Source: Monarcha castaneiventris obscurior | Taxonomy: Eukaryota; Chordata; Aves; Passeriformes; Monarchidae | Assembly: GCA_026261815.1 (NCBI GenBank) | Contig: JAMPIT010000894.1 | Location: forward strand, 52,639,147-52,703,146 | DNA length: 64,000 nt | Direction of reading: 5' to 3' | Part shown: positions 1 through 25,884 of the stretch, in pieces | Numbering within the stretch: the stretch's first letter is position 1 | Layout of the letters: each line of letters starts with the position of its first letter | Notes under the pieces: generated by a model | Told to the model about the DNA's origin: nothing | Databases searched by the model: none | What the model saw: only the letters and a program-made list of their open reading frames with translations | Translations under genes and position numbers: made by a program

Positions 1-1554
1 GGCCTTCAGTTGAAGGGGCCCAAAGCTATCAATTACGTATGAAAATATAAATCATTCTTGTATCTTGATTTAAGTAGATACCTGCTTGTCACTCATTCTG
101 TATTAATATATAATATATAAATCTCATATTTAGATGTAGAATTAAATAGGTTTATATTTATAACCTTTTTAAGTACACAGGTAACAGAACAGATGTCACA
201 CTGCTAAGCAGTCACTCAGACTTGCATGTGGTTAGTTAGGTGTTTCAGCAAAGAAAAAAAGCATAAAACCTCTTTGTGATTTCTGCATGGGAAAACAAAA
301 GACTCTGTGTGCCCAAATGGGTATCTCACTATTTCCTTTCAAACCTGTCATACCCATCTGTTCATAATACACACTTTGGTTATATGATTCTGCTTTTATG
401 TGTGCAATAGAAAAATCTGATACGAGATCTTTGTTTTTCTCCTGTGTTGCCTCTCTGAACTTGGGATGCATTTGTGATCTCTTAAAATAGAGGGGTTTTA
501 ATCCCATTTGTTTAGTCTATTTAAAAGTGTTTGAAGTGCACAGTTCCTCACAGTAAGTTTCACATTATTATAAAGGTGCTTTATTCCCCCCCCGCTTTTT
601 GTATCCATCTTAATATTGGTAAGATTATGGCTGGTTATTTCCTTGCAGATATCAGCACATTACTGACCTGTTTTCATTTTGTTTTCGACTTTGGCTTACT
701 TGAGCTTTATAGCAGAACTTAGCAAGTATAAACATATTTTTATATGCTGGAACAACAAAGAAATAGTAGGTTTGCTGATAGAAAAAAAAATAGTGCTTCA
801 GTGCAGGTGCTCAACCAAGTGTATTCTTCATGATGCTTACTGTATTGAAGTGACTCCTGTGATTCATGCTGTCATAGGCTAATAGGATCAGTAATGGGTT
901 TCTTGATCCAGGAGGTTGTTTTTCTCTTCGGTTCCAGAGAAGATTTTCTGAAGTGATGGAGTTGAATGTTTCAGCTGATTTAGAATTCAGTACTGAACTT
1001 TGCTCCTTTAGTCATAAGAACAGTCTGGAGGTAACAGGTTATCCCATCCTCTCTGGAGAATCTGTAGGAAAGGTGTTCCCCCTCAAATTTCTGATCTATC
1101 TGAAAAAGGAAATACAGAAATGTGCTGTTGCAAGGCTACAATCTCATTGGTGTGAGGGAGATGTTGTGGGAGAGCTCAGATGACTGATGGATCCAGGCTC
1201 TTTAAAAAAGGGCCATGTGGGGAGGGAGAGGAGCAGGAGCTGCCCTTCCTGTGGGAACAGCAGGACTCTACAGGGCTTTGGGATGGGAGATGGCTCAGAC
1301 CAGCATGGGTGCTGTGGTGGTGGCTCTCTGCCACAGGGTTCATGATCAGGAGGAAGATGAGGGTTTCTTCACACAACTCAGAGAGGCCTCACGTTCACAG
1401 GCCCACGTCCTCATGGGGAATTCTAACATCCTTGGTATGTGCCAGAAGGGCATCACAACAGGGCACGTGAGGAGCATTCTGGAGTTCAGGGGGGCAGCTG
1501 GCACTCTAGAGCAGCTGGCACGGTGAGACACTTTGCAGGGCCTCAGTTGCCAAG

Positions 1555-1690
1555 GATTAGTTGGGAATGTGAACATTGGGAGCAGACTTCAGGAGCCTCC
1601 ATCCTTAGAGATATTCAGAACCCATTTGGGTACGGCTGTGAGGAACCTACTGCAGATGACACTCTTTCATCTGGGAGTGTTGTCTCCTCA
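1555..1690 (+). mobile_element. Probable ancient, decayed CR1 3' fragment
   Basis: The stretch GAGCCTCCATCCTTAGAGAT, followed by ATTCAGAACCC and later GGCTGTGAGGAACCT, resembles the conserved part of older CR1 3' regions (GGAGATATTCAAAACCC...AACCTGCTC). Divergence is high and the terminal ATTCTGTG repeats are missing. Placed by eye only. Confidence 0.4.
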
Positions 1691-2402
1691 TCCATCCTCT
1701 GAAATGTTCTTTTGACAGTTTGGAATAGAATTGGATCCATAATAAAAAGGGAGGTGGTTTAAAAGGACAGATCTTTTAAAACAGTCTCGATTGCTTTGCA
1801 TACAGTTGTATCAAAGTGCTTATGTTTGGGCTTCTGCCTCTGTGTTCAGTCTGTGTGAATGTTTCTTGCACGTCAGGGTACGAAGGAGCCTTTCCAAGGG
1901 GTTTCAGTTGCCTCCTGAAGCTGTGCTGTATTTTTTCCTGTTGTTATGCCAGAAAGAGAGTAGAAGCTAGCTCACATTGCTCCAATTAGCTTGATGAAAA
2001 TACACGCATGGCAGATCAAGTACAAAATGCTCTCCTTCATTTTCAGAAGTACTCATTCTAAGGACATTTAATTATTGTTTGGCCTTTCCATTAACTTATC
2101 TTTGAAGGTGGTCTGATCTATGGCTAATCTCCCTTAGGAGCAGATACAGCGCCTCAGATGTAATATAAGATTTGTCTGCTCATTTGTCTACTAATTTGGT
2201 CATGTCGCCACTGTGCTTTTGAATTATTTGTCTTTGCTATTTGGCTAATTAATGCAAGCTTTTAAATTTGCTAGGTACAAGTAAATAAATATGTTTTACA
2301 ATTTCCATCATGAGAATTTGATTTCCAGTTCTTTAGTTAATTTATTGAGGACTCAGAAATACATGGTATAGCAAAGACAAACCAAAGAAACCTGTCAGAA
2401 TC

Positions 2403-2465
2403 AGCTCTGGCTTGATAGCAAAATAAAGCTCTAAATATCAAGCTCTGGCTTGATGGCAAAATAAA
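2403..2465. repeat. Short tandem duplication, 38 bp period
   Basis: AGCTCTGGCTTGATAGCAAA at 2403 recurs at 2441 with a single A-to-G change, and both copies continue into ATAAA. The duplication lies about 90 bp upstream of the first exon in the window. Confidence 0.85.
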
Positions 2466-2551
2466 CTTCTCTGATTCATTTTGGTTGTTGTCTTTTTTTA
2501 GTATGTGGTTTGGTTGGGGCTTTTTAAATTTTTTTTTCTCTTTCACTTAAG

Positions 2552-16112
<13,561 letters not shown>

Positions 16113-16830
16113 CTTCTAAAACTGCTACCAGAACAATAGAGTGAAAGGTATTTTATTTTCAACCAACAAAGGTCCATGCCAGCAACAGCCCATAAAAACT
16201 TTGAAGTCCCCCACTCACTGATACTGTGTACACATTTTATGCAAGAGTGAAGAACATTTTCTAAGTTTTGTGTACATAACCCTTGGAATGGACTGACATC
16301 ACCTACTTCCAACCGTTGTATTCAGGAATATGGAATTAGGATTGTATAGTAAACTTCCTTGTTATCTTTTCATCAGATTTCAGACTGGTCTACAAGCAAG
16401 TAAAAACTAGAAGTATTGGAATTAATTTTTACTGTCATGTACAAATAATGAAGGCATTACTGAAGATTTCAGCTGTTTAAATAACCATTTCAGGAACCCT
16501 TACAAGTAATAAAGGCAAGAAAGCCTTTTTAAATTGCATTCCATCAATGGAAAAGTCTTGGATTTTGAGCCTACTACTGTAAATCTTCGTATTTTGATTT
16601 GTTTCATACAGATTTGAATACTCTTTAGATTACCTACCCCATCTCATTCATTGTAAATACAGACTGTTAATGCTGGAAGTGCTAATTATATTATCTTTAA
16701 ATTGGATTATGTACAAAGAACTGGTTGTTCAATATTAAAGAAAGTAAATCTAATGATTTTGTTTCTTTACATATTTTACTTAAGATGTTACTCTCAAATT
16801 ATTATGCAATAAAATATAGCAAGATTGTAT
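16113..16830 (+). other. ZNF143: ZNF143 3' UTR (minimum extent)
   Basis: AT-rich sequence directly after the stop codon. Candidate poly(A) signals AATAAA are at 16508-16513 and 16808-16813. A further AATAAA at 17576-17581 leaves a longer UTR possible. The true cleavage site cannot be fixed from sequence alone. Confidence 0.6.
16808..16813 (+). promoter_or_regulatory. Probable ZNF143 poly(A) signal
   Basis: AATAAA inside GCAATAAAATATAGC, about 700 bp after the stop codon, followed by T/G-rich sequence. An earlier AATAAA at 16508 could give a shorter UTR. Confidence 0.5.
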
Positions 16831-19800
16831 TGTTTAGATAGGATGATATTGTCGTGTGACGTATTGTTTTACTTCTTACTGAGACTGAAGTTCAAATTAT
16901 TTATTTACGGCCTTGTATAAATTTTTCCAAAGTTTATTTATCATAAACTTAATTTTTTGACATTAATTTTGATCGTAATCCACTATAGTGTATTAAGCAA
17001 ATACTGGTAATAGTTATTTCAGACATTCTAAAACACTACAAGAGTAATTTTCACTACAAGGTGAAGTTATCCATTTTCAAGAGAACTCTTTTCAAATGGT
17101 GCATTTGCAGCAAAAGTACAAATACTAATAGTCTATTTTCAACAGTTCTGAGTGCCTGCTGCTACCATTCTGTACCTAGGATGTGCTGATAATCAGTGCT
17201 TTTGAAAATCAGGACACAAGTTACTAGAAAAAAGGGATTAATGATGATGTAAGTACAATGCTCCTCTCCAACTATCATTCTGTAAAGGAAAAAAATCAAT
17301 TGTAGATATGTCTAACACATACAGCAAAATGTAACTTTCAATTTTTTTATATGAAGAAGTGTTTTTACTCTTGTCTTGTTAGCAAGCTGGTTAAGCAAGT
17401 TAAAATTTTTTGGCTTCCTGTAAAGATTCAGTGCTTATTTTAGATTAGTGTCAAGAGCACTTCTGAAACTGAAGCCTCACCTTTTGCCTTCTCAAGGGAA
17501 GGACTTGAACATCCTCTGGACAAAATGTTTATTAAGGAATCCCAAGTACTGTGAGGTGCACATCCTACATGAAAAAATAAAGTCCATAACTAAGTCCCTT
17601 GAGGTATTTGACCTCAAAAAGGCCAAGTTTGAATAGAATGAGCCGATTTATTGTGAATTACTCTATCAGTGTGGGTTGCAGCCTTTTATGTTTTCTCCAC
17701 GGAGGCCAACTGTAAAGTGCAGTGAGAGAATACAGTGTTGTGGGATAGATGGGCACAAAGCAAAGGCTATTCTCTGCATAAATTGCAAAGTAAAACTTGG
17801 AAACATTTAGGTTGTCTGTAACTTTTGTATAGGATTGAGGTTGCTTGCTCACTTAGGTGCCAGTTTTTCTGAAATGTTGTAAATCTTGATATCCCATGGA
17901 GATAAATGTACTATGCAAGGAGGATTAATTGCCTGTCAACTAGATCAGTTTCTTAGTACTTATCACCTTTTAGAAATTAAAGTTGTATCATTTGACATGA
18001 ATGTTCAAGGTTTTTTTTTTCTTAAATTTCATTGCTAATAGTTTCTGGAAACGGTGGCTGGAACAGTGGCTTTGACTTAGCAAAGAAATAACTTCAGTTC
18101 TTACTTCTTCTCATTTCCCAGGACATTTTCTGACCACTGTACAAATGTGAGTACATTCTTTCTCTTTCATACAAGTTGATTTGCTGCAAGGTGTTCATCC
18201 ATAACCAGCTCAGTCAGGAAAACTGTAGTATTTTTTAAATTCTTTCTGTGACTGTTACCTTACCAGTTACTCTTGCAAAACTCCCAGGTCAAAGGTGGTG
18301 CTTCCCTGTTTTGCTAGCTACCTCTACAAAGGAAAACTTGCTGAATAAGTAAGTTAGAGTGACTTAGACTGCTCGGTGTACAAAGAGAAGCTGAGGTGAT
18401 TGTATGTCTTAGCTGCAAGGCCTGCCTTGATAACAGATCTGTCTTTGGCGTGGAGAGACCTTGGTGATTTTCCTCCTGCTTCCATTCAGCCAGGAGTGGA
18501 AGGAGCTGTTTTGGTAAGATGATGCTGCATGTTGGCATTGGAAGGTCCCGTTGTGGAGTTCAGACAGGACAAGTTTGGGTTAGATAGGTAGGAAAACTGG
18601 CAAAAAGCATTTCAGGAGGAGGAAGCAAAGAATATGACAGGACTGGGTGTTTGGCAGTAGAAATCTCTCTACTTCACCCACAAATTTTACCCCTCTTTTG
18701 AAAATTATCTCAAAGGGAGTGCTTTGGTACACTAGAACGAAGTAACTTGTGAAAGATGAGCCCTGTAAAATAAATCAGGTCAGTATATCACTGTTTCTTA
18801 CAGACTGACTCCCACATTTCCAGTCATAATTTTTCTGTCGTATTTGAATTCCAGGCCTATACCAATTCTCCCCATAAAGGAATAAGCTTCAAGTCTCTCC
18901 AGACCTCGCAGTCAGCTTTTCCCTTTTAAGTATTTCTCCAGTTTTCCCCTATGATGGGCTTTGCTTTACTGTCGCTTAGTGCCTCTTCTGATAGTAAAAG
19001 ACGGGATTGTTTTCGGTGCTCCAGGCTGATGACCTATTGTGCCAGACACACTCTGCATAACAACAGGACGGCTTTTCCCCTGAAGGGCTAATGGTTTTCA
19101 TAGGAGTAAATCCTGCAGTAAACAGCGCTCATCCGTGGGTCAGTGATTGCCCCAGCTCAGCTGACCGATACCGCAGATCCTGGGTGTGAGACGGGCACGT
19201 GGTGTCTGCTCAGCGCCCAAGGACGGGCTCACGGGCCCGATAAACAACGTTCCTCCTAAACTTTGCTCTGGATCTGACCCTCCTAACCCCTCCAGTCCTG
19301 CCGGGATTTGTCTGACTGGCTGCGCTGCTTTCTGTGAGGACTGTGCTGTAGCACAGAATCCCTCTGCACTGCTGCGCTCTTCCCCAGGGACAGGGAGCCA
19401 TTTCATCGGTGTTTATCCACCAGGGAAGGATGGTGTGGAGTAAGGATCTGATCCAGAGGGTTTCTGGGTCTGGCAACTCCAGCTCTACAGCTGTTGAGAT
19501 TTGTCAGAGTCTACACCTTAAGCTGACAGAGATGCAGAAGTGCCCTATAACAAACCTATTCTGGTCACTCTGAGTTTGTCATTGAATGGAAACCAATTTT
19601 CTGTTTAATTTTCAAACAGCACAGGTGAAATTTCACTAATACTTGGGTGGCTTGCAAACTGATTTTGTTAAGCAATAAGGTGTTAAGAGACTGGAAATGA
19701 CAGGTAACTTGTGTCCTGTTCAGCTATTAATTTACAGTTGTTCAAAAATTTAAGAAATTTATTTATTCAGCATGCATCATTTTTGTCTTGAAAAAAATGG

Positions 19801-22800
19801 AAATTGCCTTGTCTTTGCAGATGCATAAAATCAAACTCCAGCCCCTTGTTTCTAATAAGCTACTCCTATTTTTTTTATTTGTAAAGTATATATTTGAACA
19901 CCATTTTCCCAAAAGTATCCTGTGCTCTATTGGTAAAAACCTTCTAAAGCATAGACACCTATGACAACAAAACAAAAAGCCAAGAGCCATTTTCAATTCT
20001 TTTGTTGTAGATAGTAAACTCAAACTGAAGCACAGAAGCAAACATTTTTCCTTGTGTTATGTGGATTGTAAAATATCCCATCAGTTTGGCATTCCTTTGA
20101 TTCTGTTTTTCATTCTGCTGGTGAAGTTCACTTGCCAAAGGAAAATCTAACAATCTCATTAGGCCATCACCATTAGCACTAAGTGGTTGACACCTTACAC
20201 TATCAGGAACAGGGTGATACCAGACTTTTTAACTGAGGGTTATATTCAAAGCAGACTTTAATTATTCCAATCAACATACAAGCTTATATCAATTATCCCA
20301 ATAAACATAGCTATATCAACAAGTGTGCACTTGGTCCTACACAGTCTGTGTATTTATCTCTGCTGGAAATGTGACCCCCTTAAATCCAATCCATCTCAGG
20401 TTCTGAAACAGTAAGAGATTTTCTCTAGGTTATTACTGTTCTGTTTAATTATCTGCAGCATTTTGCTCAAAGGAATGACAAACCATTTACACTTTCAGGG
20501 CACAAGTAATTGTGTGGAACCTTTCCTATAACAAACAAGTATCTTATGTTGTTGTCAAAACCCCCAGTGTTTTACCCTTCCTTTTGTTTAAATCCATCAT
20601 CAGCCTTTAGGTTGATAGGCTGCTGTTTTTTACTTATTTTTTCAAGAGACTTTTAGACTTTCCATCATGTTACTGCTTGGTTCTTTAGAATTTGCTGAGA
20701 GGTTCCTGAACAGGCATCTTAGTGAGGCAAGACAAGGAAGAGAGGCTGACTTCCCAATATCTGGCAAGTCTGCTGGTATAACAGAAACCACCCACATGGA
20801 TATAAAAAGCTCCTGCAGATATAACAGTGGTCCAAAGCTACATCTCCAGTGGGCTTTTTTCTCTGGTGTAGGGCTAATTCAGCTTGGAATATAGGTTGTA
20901 ATGAGTGAAAAATCAGAAAGTGCAACAATGGTTTGTGGGACAGGTGGGATTTAGCTGCTTTTTGTTTTTAAACAGATACATTCAAGACAGTAAGAGACAG
21001 ATTTTTTTTTTAAACCTTTTTATCTGCACACCTAAAAATGTTTGTAAAATGTCTTCCTTTAAATGATGCACATAAGAGATTATTAAAAGAGAAGAGTAGT
21101 CGATTTGAAAAAAGGCAGAGTACCTCTTTCATGGTTTTGCATGTTCTCTGAAGGAGAAAAAGGAAAAAAAGTTAGTGATACAGGTGAATTAGTAATGTAA
21201 TTACTAAGTAATATAAAAACTAAGTGACTACTTAGTTTCTCTGCATTAGACATTTTGAGGTTTTTAACTGCTGGTACAAAATCTTTCCATTTTGATCATT
21301 ATAACTTGGCCTCGACAGAGGAATGGGACATTGTAATTGTACCTGTTTCAGTCATGGCAATCATTCTGTCTCTTCCACTTTTCTGATGTTTTGGAGGAAA
21401 TTTCTTACCTGAATACAACTCTCAGGAACAGATTGTTTTGCCATTTTCTTGTTAAGCAGATTTCAAGTGTTAGGAGGCAGACTTACAAGCAAAGAGGGAG
21501 TCACTAAAACCTGTCAGAAGTGTGTGCTCTCATAGTCATAGAGAATTACTGAATTGTATGTGACTGCTTGGCACAACCTGTGCTTTTTACATGTACTTTG
21601 TGCATTTTAACTTCTGAGTACCTTCAGATCTTCCCTGAAATTCCTAGATTTTAGATCCAGAAACTGTTTTTTACTTTGTGTAAACTGTGGTGCTGTCAAA
21701 TTCCCCTTTCTATTCTCTACCTCGTTGTCTTGCTGTTATTATTTAGAGTTCCTGGGTGAATATATTCCTGAGAAACGTTCTCCCTGCCTGTAGACTATAG
21801 ACTAAAAAGAGAACAAGGACTGGCAGCATCAGCTATTGGCATGTCTTTGGATATACAAAGTCCATTTTTGATGGGAAACTCATTTAACTCTGGACCTTGT
21901 AATTGAAGAGAAGGAGGTTGCCAGCTAACAGCAGCTGTTAGCAGCACAACCCCAGATAAATAATCTTTAAACTGCTCACCTTTAGGCTGTCAGTGGCCCA
22001 GAGACAATGTCTCCCAGTTGGCACACACCGAGACCTGTTGTCCCTGTATATGCCAAGTCTGGTGTGAGCACTGGAATGCCATCACTGGCACTGGTGATAA
22101 GCACACTGGTCCCTGGGTACCTAGTGAAAACCAAGATAAAAGCTGGGAAAACAGCAAAGATCTATCTCTGCTCTCAGTTCTCCACCAACAGCCTTGGCAC
22201 AGGTGGCTGTAGTGTTTCTGTTTTTCATAAAAGCAACTTGACCTTCTTCCTCTTCTGCTTTTTCGCTCCTTTTACGCCTCTCAGGATAAGGTGAACTCTC
22301 ACAATAAGGTGAATTATGCTGGCTGATGTAGAATGGATTTCAGACAGGTTTTGGCAGAACTCTTCCAATTTGATGGAAGTGGTTTTGGAGGATTCCAGAT
22401 GAGCTTGCAAGTGCAGGAATCCTGACAAGATGGCAATGCCACTTCTCTGACAGCCAGACAAATTGGCCATTGTTCTATTTCTTCCCCATTCATCATTATT
22501 TGACTTCCCCTGCTACCCACAAAAGTTGGAAACAATGGTTTCATTGAGCTTGAAAACTCCTAGTTAAAAGCAGCTGTTTGCCTGTGAGTGTGTACTGCCC
22601 CAGATAAGTACTTCTGGTAGCAAAATCTTCAGTGCACCAGAAAAACAAGTATTACAAAAAGAAAAAGAAGCCAATTTTGCAAATATACCCTGAAAACGGT
22701 TAAACCACCCAAATTTGTAGGAGTATCAGTCAGGCACTGCCTAGACATCAGTTTGTGTGCTGTTACATCTATTTGAAGAATCAAGGCTTGAGTCTGCAAG

Positions 22801-24839
22801 ATCAGTAGTGGCTCAAAGGTGCAATTTAATCAGCTTCAGAGAATTTGGGATGATTTGGCTCGGAGAGTGTGGCACAGTGGAATCCTGCAGAGCTCTTCTC
22901 GTTCAGCTTCTTCTTCCTGGGGTCATGTCCATTGCTCAAGTGCTCTCTGCGAGGGAATTGGCTCTGCAGGGCTCTTCAGCCAGGCTGCTCCTAGGGCTCC
23001 TCATGCTCATTACAGGTGTCACAGGAGCACAGTCCCACACTCAGGCTGGGCAAAAATCATCTCTTCAACACAACTGGTCCCATCAGACCTACAGCAAAAG
23101 CACAACAAATGCAAGTTCAGGGCAGCACAACTGCAGAGCCTGGGAATCCTTACACAGCAGCTGTGTATTTTGTTAGCTACATATTTATTCAGTACTTCTT
23201 TCTTAATTGCTTTCAGCTTGGAAATAAATTTTCTTTTAAAATCACTGTGTTACTGTTGTTTCCTTATTTCTCTCTTTCTGTTTTCCTTTCCTCTCCTATC
23301 TGCCTTCTCTTCAGAAATACTTTCTTCTCTGTACAAACTCTGAATTGTTCCACTTGATTTTGTCCCACTAAACTGTTCCAGTGATTGGTGAGTCATTGGT
23401 TAAGTAACTCAATTTAAACAGGGCTTCTGAACTTCAGTTTGCCACTTGCTGTCACAAATTCCTGTGTCTGTGGACTCCAGAAAGCATCACTTGTATTAGG
23501 TTGAGTTTGGGCAGGAAACTGCAGCTTTGACATTACAAGGGGAGGGATTTATTGAAACCTTACACTCTAAACTTTTCTGAAGAAAAGGAAACTTCATGTA
23601 TGACTGAAGCAAGCCACAGATAGTGGCTGGGAAGTTTTGAGTCACTTTATAAGAATTGCTTTGCGTCTCTCTCTGTGAGCTCTGAACTGAGAAAGAGGTG
23701 GAGACTATTTTTAAATAGCTTTCTCTTACATCATCTGTTCTAAAACTTGAATGTTTCAGTTAGCACTTGCTATACAGTCCATCTAATTTTTAAAAAATGG
23801 TATTTTTAATGGGATATTATTGTGATCCTAAATCATTGCACACCAAGGGTGTTTACACTTGGCTTGATGTAGCCCTATCTCTGTCCCATTTTCATAGGTT
23901 ATGTTGGCTACTTTCAGTTTTCTGAAACCTGTTTTCAGTTTTCTCCAAAATGCACATCTCAAAACTTGTGTTCATGTGGCTTTTCACTGCTTGTTCTGAA
24001 AACAAGAGTGTTCTTTACTCTCTGCAAAGAAATTTCGTTTTCAGATGGAAGAGCTTAAAAAAGGAGGAATGGCTAGCAGAGGTGGAGTACGGGACCCTGC
24101 CATAGATCCCTGTGGATCTGCTCTCGTAGGAGGGTGCCACGGGCAGCACGTGGGGATTTGTGTGCCGGGCAGGGACGGGGAGCTTTGGGGACAGGCTGGA
24201 GAAGGGCTGTGCTGCAGCCTCAGTGCTCTCAGCTCTGGGAGGTGAATCCTGGCACTGCCTCCTGCCCCGGCAATGAATGGTGTGCGTGCCGGGAGAGCCT
24301 GGCGAAGCAGAGAGCAACTCAGCTGGCTTCCTTTGGGTTCTTTGGGGCTCCCGTGGCAGGAAAAAACCCCTATTTTTCCCCGTGCTTTGCTACCCAAGGG
24401 GTTCGTTTTCAGGCTGTTTGGTTCCGAAGAGAGAGGGGCAGGGTTATTCGTTGGGAGTTGCCAGACGGAAAACGGAGCTAAGGGGCGAAGTGGTGGCACC
24501 TGCAGGGAGACCCGTCTGATAAAACAGCATCCCTCGCCTTTGGTGTGCTGGGACCGAGTCCCTTTGGAAGCGCCTTCTGGGAGTGAAGAGCACGGGCTGC
24601 GCTGGGGCTCTGCGCTCCTCTGCCCTTTAAACCACGTGCATCAAGTTATTGGAAATACTGAAAAAATTGAAAATCTGTTTGGTTGCGCTTAAAAAAAGGA
24701 AAAGGCGTGTTAATCGGGCGCAGACAGTACTGTTATTATATTGTTATTATGCATTAAATACTGTATTAGTAGTAGTAGTAGTAGTATGGAGATTTTTGCG
24801 CGCTCAGTTCCAGCAGCCCAACGGGAGCAGGACCACGTT
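16831..24839. other. ZNF143-WEE1 intergenic region
   Basis: About 8 kb in which I recognise no gene. It is mostly AT-rich. Three stretches are less AT-rich and carry longer open frames: about 19130-19480, 22750-23180 and 24040-24620. None has a protein I recognise. The segment nearest WEE1 may be transcribed from the CpG island. Confidence 0.6.
24766..24786. repeat. (TAG)n microsatellite
   Basis: About seven TAG units just upstream of the WEE1 CpG island, at the sharp boundary between AT-rich and GC-rich sequence. Confidence 0.9.
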
Positions 24840-25002
24840 GCAGGGGAGCGGGGGGCGGCACCCGCAGGGCGGTGTCCCGAGGCTCCCCGGGCCGGGCGGG
24901 GCGCTGTCCCCGCTGCCCGGGCGCTGTTCCCGCGGCGTTCCCGGCGCTTCCCGAGCGCCGTCCCGGGCCCTTCCCGCTGCCCGGGCGGGGCCGCCCCGGG
25001 CT

Positions 25003-25011
25003 AAGATGGCG
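25003..25011 (+). promoter_or_regulatory. YY1-like motif AAGATGGCG
   Basis: AAGATGGCG matches the core of the YY1 consensus often found near the start sites of CpG-island promoters. It lies about 310 bp upstream of the WEE1 ATG. Motif match only. Confidence 0.45.
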
Positions 25012-25147
25012 CCGGGCGCGCGCCTCACGGCCGGACACGTCCGCGCGGCCGCCTCGGGGCGGGGCCCCGGCCCGGCCCCGCCCCCCCGCTCGCGCCAAAG
25101 CGGCCCGTGACGCGGCCGCGCGCGGCCCCGCCCCCGCGCGCCGTGTT

Positions 25148-25212
25148 TTCAAACCCGGTGGGCGGGCGCGATTGGCCGGCGTGCGCGGCACGTGACCAAC
25201 GGTCGCGGGAAA
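25148..25212. promoter_or_regulatory. WEE1: WEE1 proximal promoter motif cluster (CHR-like, CCAAT, CACGTG, E2F)
   Basis: Within 65 bp there are TTCAAA (reverse of the CHR core TTTGAA) at 25148-25153, ATTGG (inverted CCAAT, NF-Y type) at 25171-25175, a CACGTG E-box followed by AC at 25189-25194, and GCGGGAAA (reverse of the E2F consensus TTTCCCGC) at 25205-25212. The cluster ends about 105 bp upstream of the ATG. CCAAT, CHR and E2F sites typify cell-cycle promoters. The sites are seen; function is inferred. Confidence 0.55.
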
Positions 25213-25317
25213 GCCGCGGAGTCCGAACGGCGCGCGGCGGAGCCGTTCCCGGGCGGCGCGAGCGGAACCGGCGGCGCACGCGGGCGGAGCGCGGGCAGCG
25301 CAGCGGGAGCGGCCGCC

Positions 25318-25884
25318 ATGAGCTTCCTCAGCCTGCAGCGGGCGGCGCCGCCGCGGCGCGTCTCGGCCCGGCGGGCGGCGGCCCCGATCCGGCAGAAGCT
25401 GCTGTTCCTGAGCGGCCACAGCGACTGCGAGGAGGAGGAAGAAGAGGAGGAGGAGGAAGGCTGCGGCAGCAGCAGCGCCAACAGCACCGGCGAGGACTCG
25501 GCGTTCCAGGAGGCGGACTCGCCGCTCTCGGCCGCGCGCACCCCGGCGCGGAGCGACCCGCCCCTGCTGGAGGAGGAGGAGGAGGAGGAGATGGAGCCGG
25601 CGGCGGCACCGCTGCCGGACGAGGGGGACTCGTGGGAGGAGGAGGGCTTCGGCTCCTCGCCGGTCAAGTCGCCCGGAGCCTATTTCCTGCTCGACTCGCC
25701 CTCGCCGCTGGCCCCGCACAAGGGCCGCCGCTGCTGCGAGCGCTCCCCGCCGCACTCGGCGGCCGGCGGCTATCGCGGGGCGCGGGGCGAGGAGCCCGGC
25801 TCGCCGCTGCCCGACTACCCGGGCACGCCGCCGCACAAGACCCTGCGCAAGCTGCGCTTGTTCGACACGCCGCACACGCCCAAG
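25318..25884 (+). CDS. WEE1: WEE1 exon 1: acidic regulatory N-terminus
   Basis: 189 codons ending [10 protein letters not shown], then donor AAG|GTGAGC. Contains ten consecutive Glu (residues 38-47), a second run of seven Glu (85-91), the [13 protein letters not shown] block, and the conserved [20 protein letters not shown] motif. This is the most diverged part of the protein relative to mammals and is very GC-rich. Confidence 0.96.

Larger units (their letters stand above)
1..2551 (+). other. ZNF143 intron (5' end outside window)
   Basis: AT-rich sequence with no exon that I can match to the ZNF143 N-terminal repeats. It holds a probable old CR1 fragment near 1555-1690 and a 38 bp-period duplication at 2403-2465. 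Otherwise nothing is recognised. Confidence 0.75.

Noticed and set aside
1180..1526. Overlapping open frames of about 100 codons upstream of the first ZNF143 exon in the window
   Set aside because: They do not resemble the ZNF143 N-terminal repeats and lie next to a probable old CR1 fragment. Treated as intronic repeat debris.
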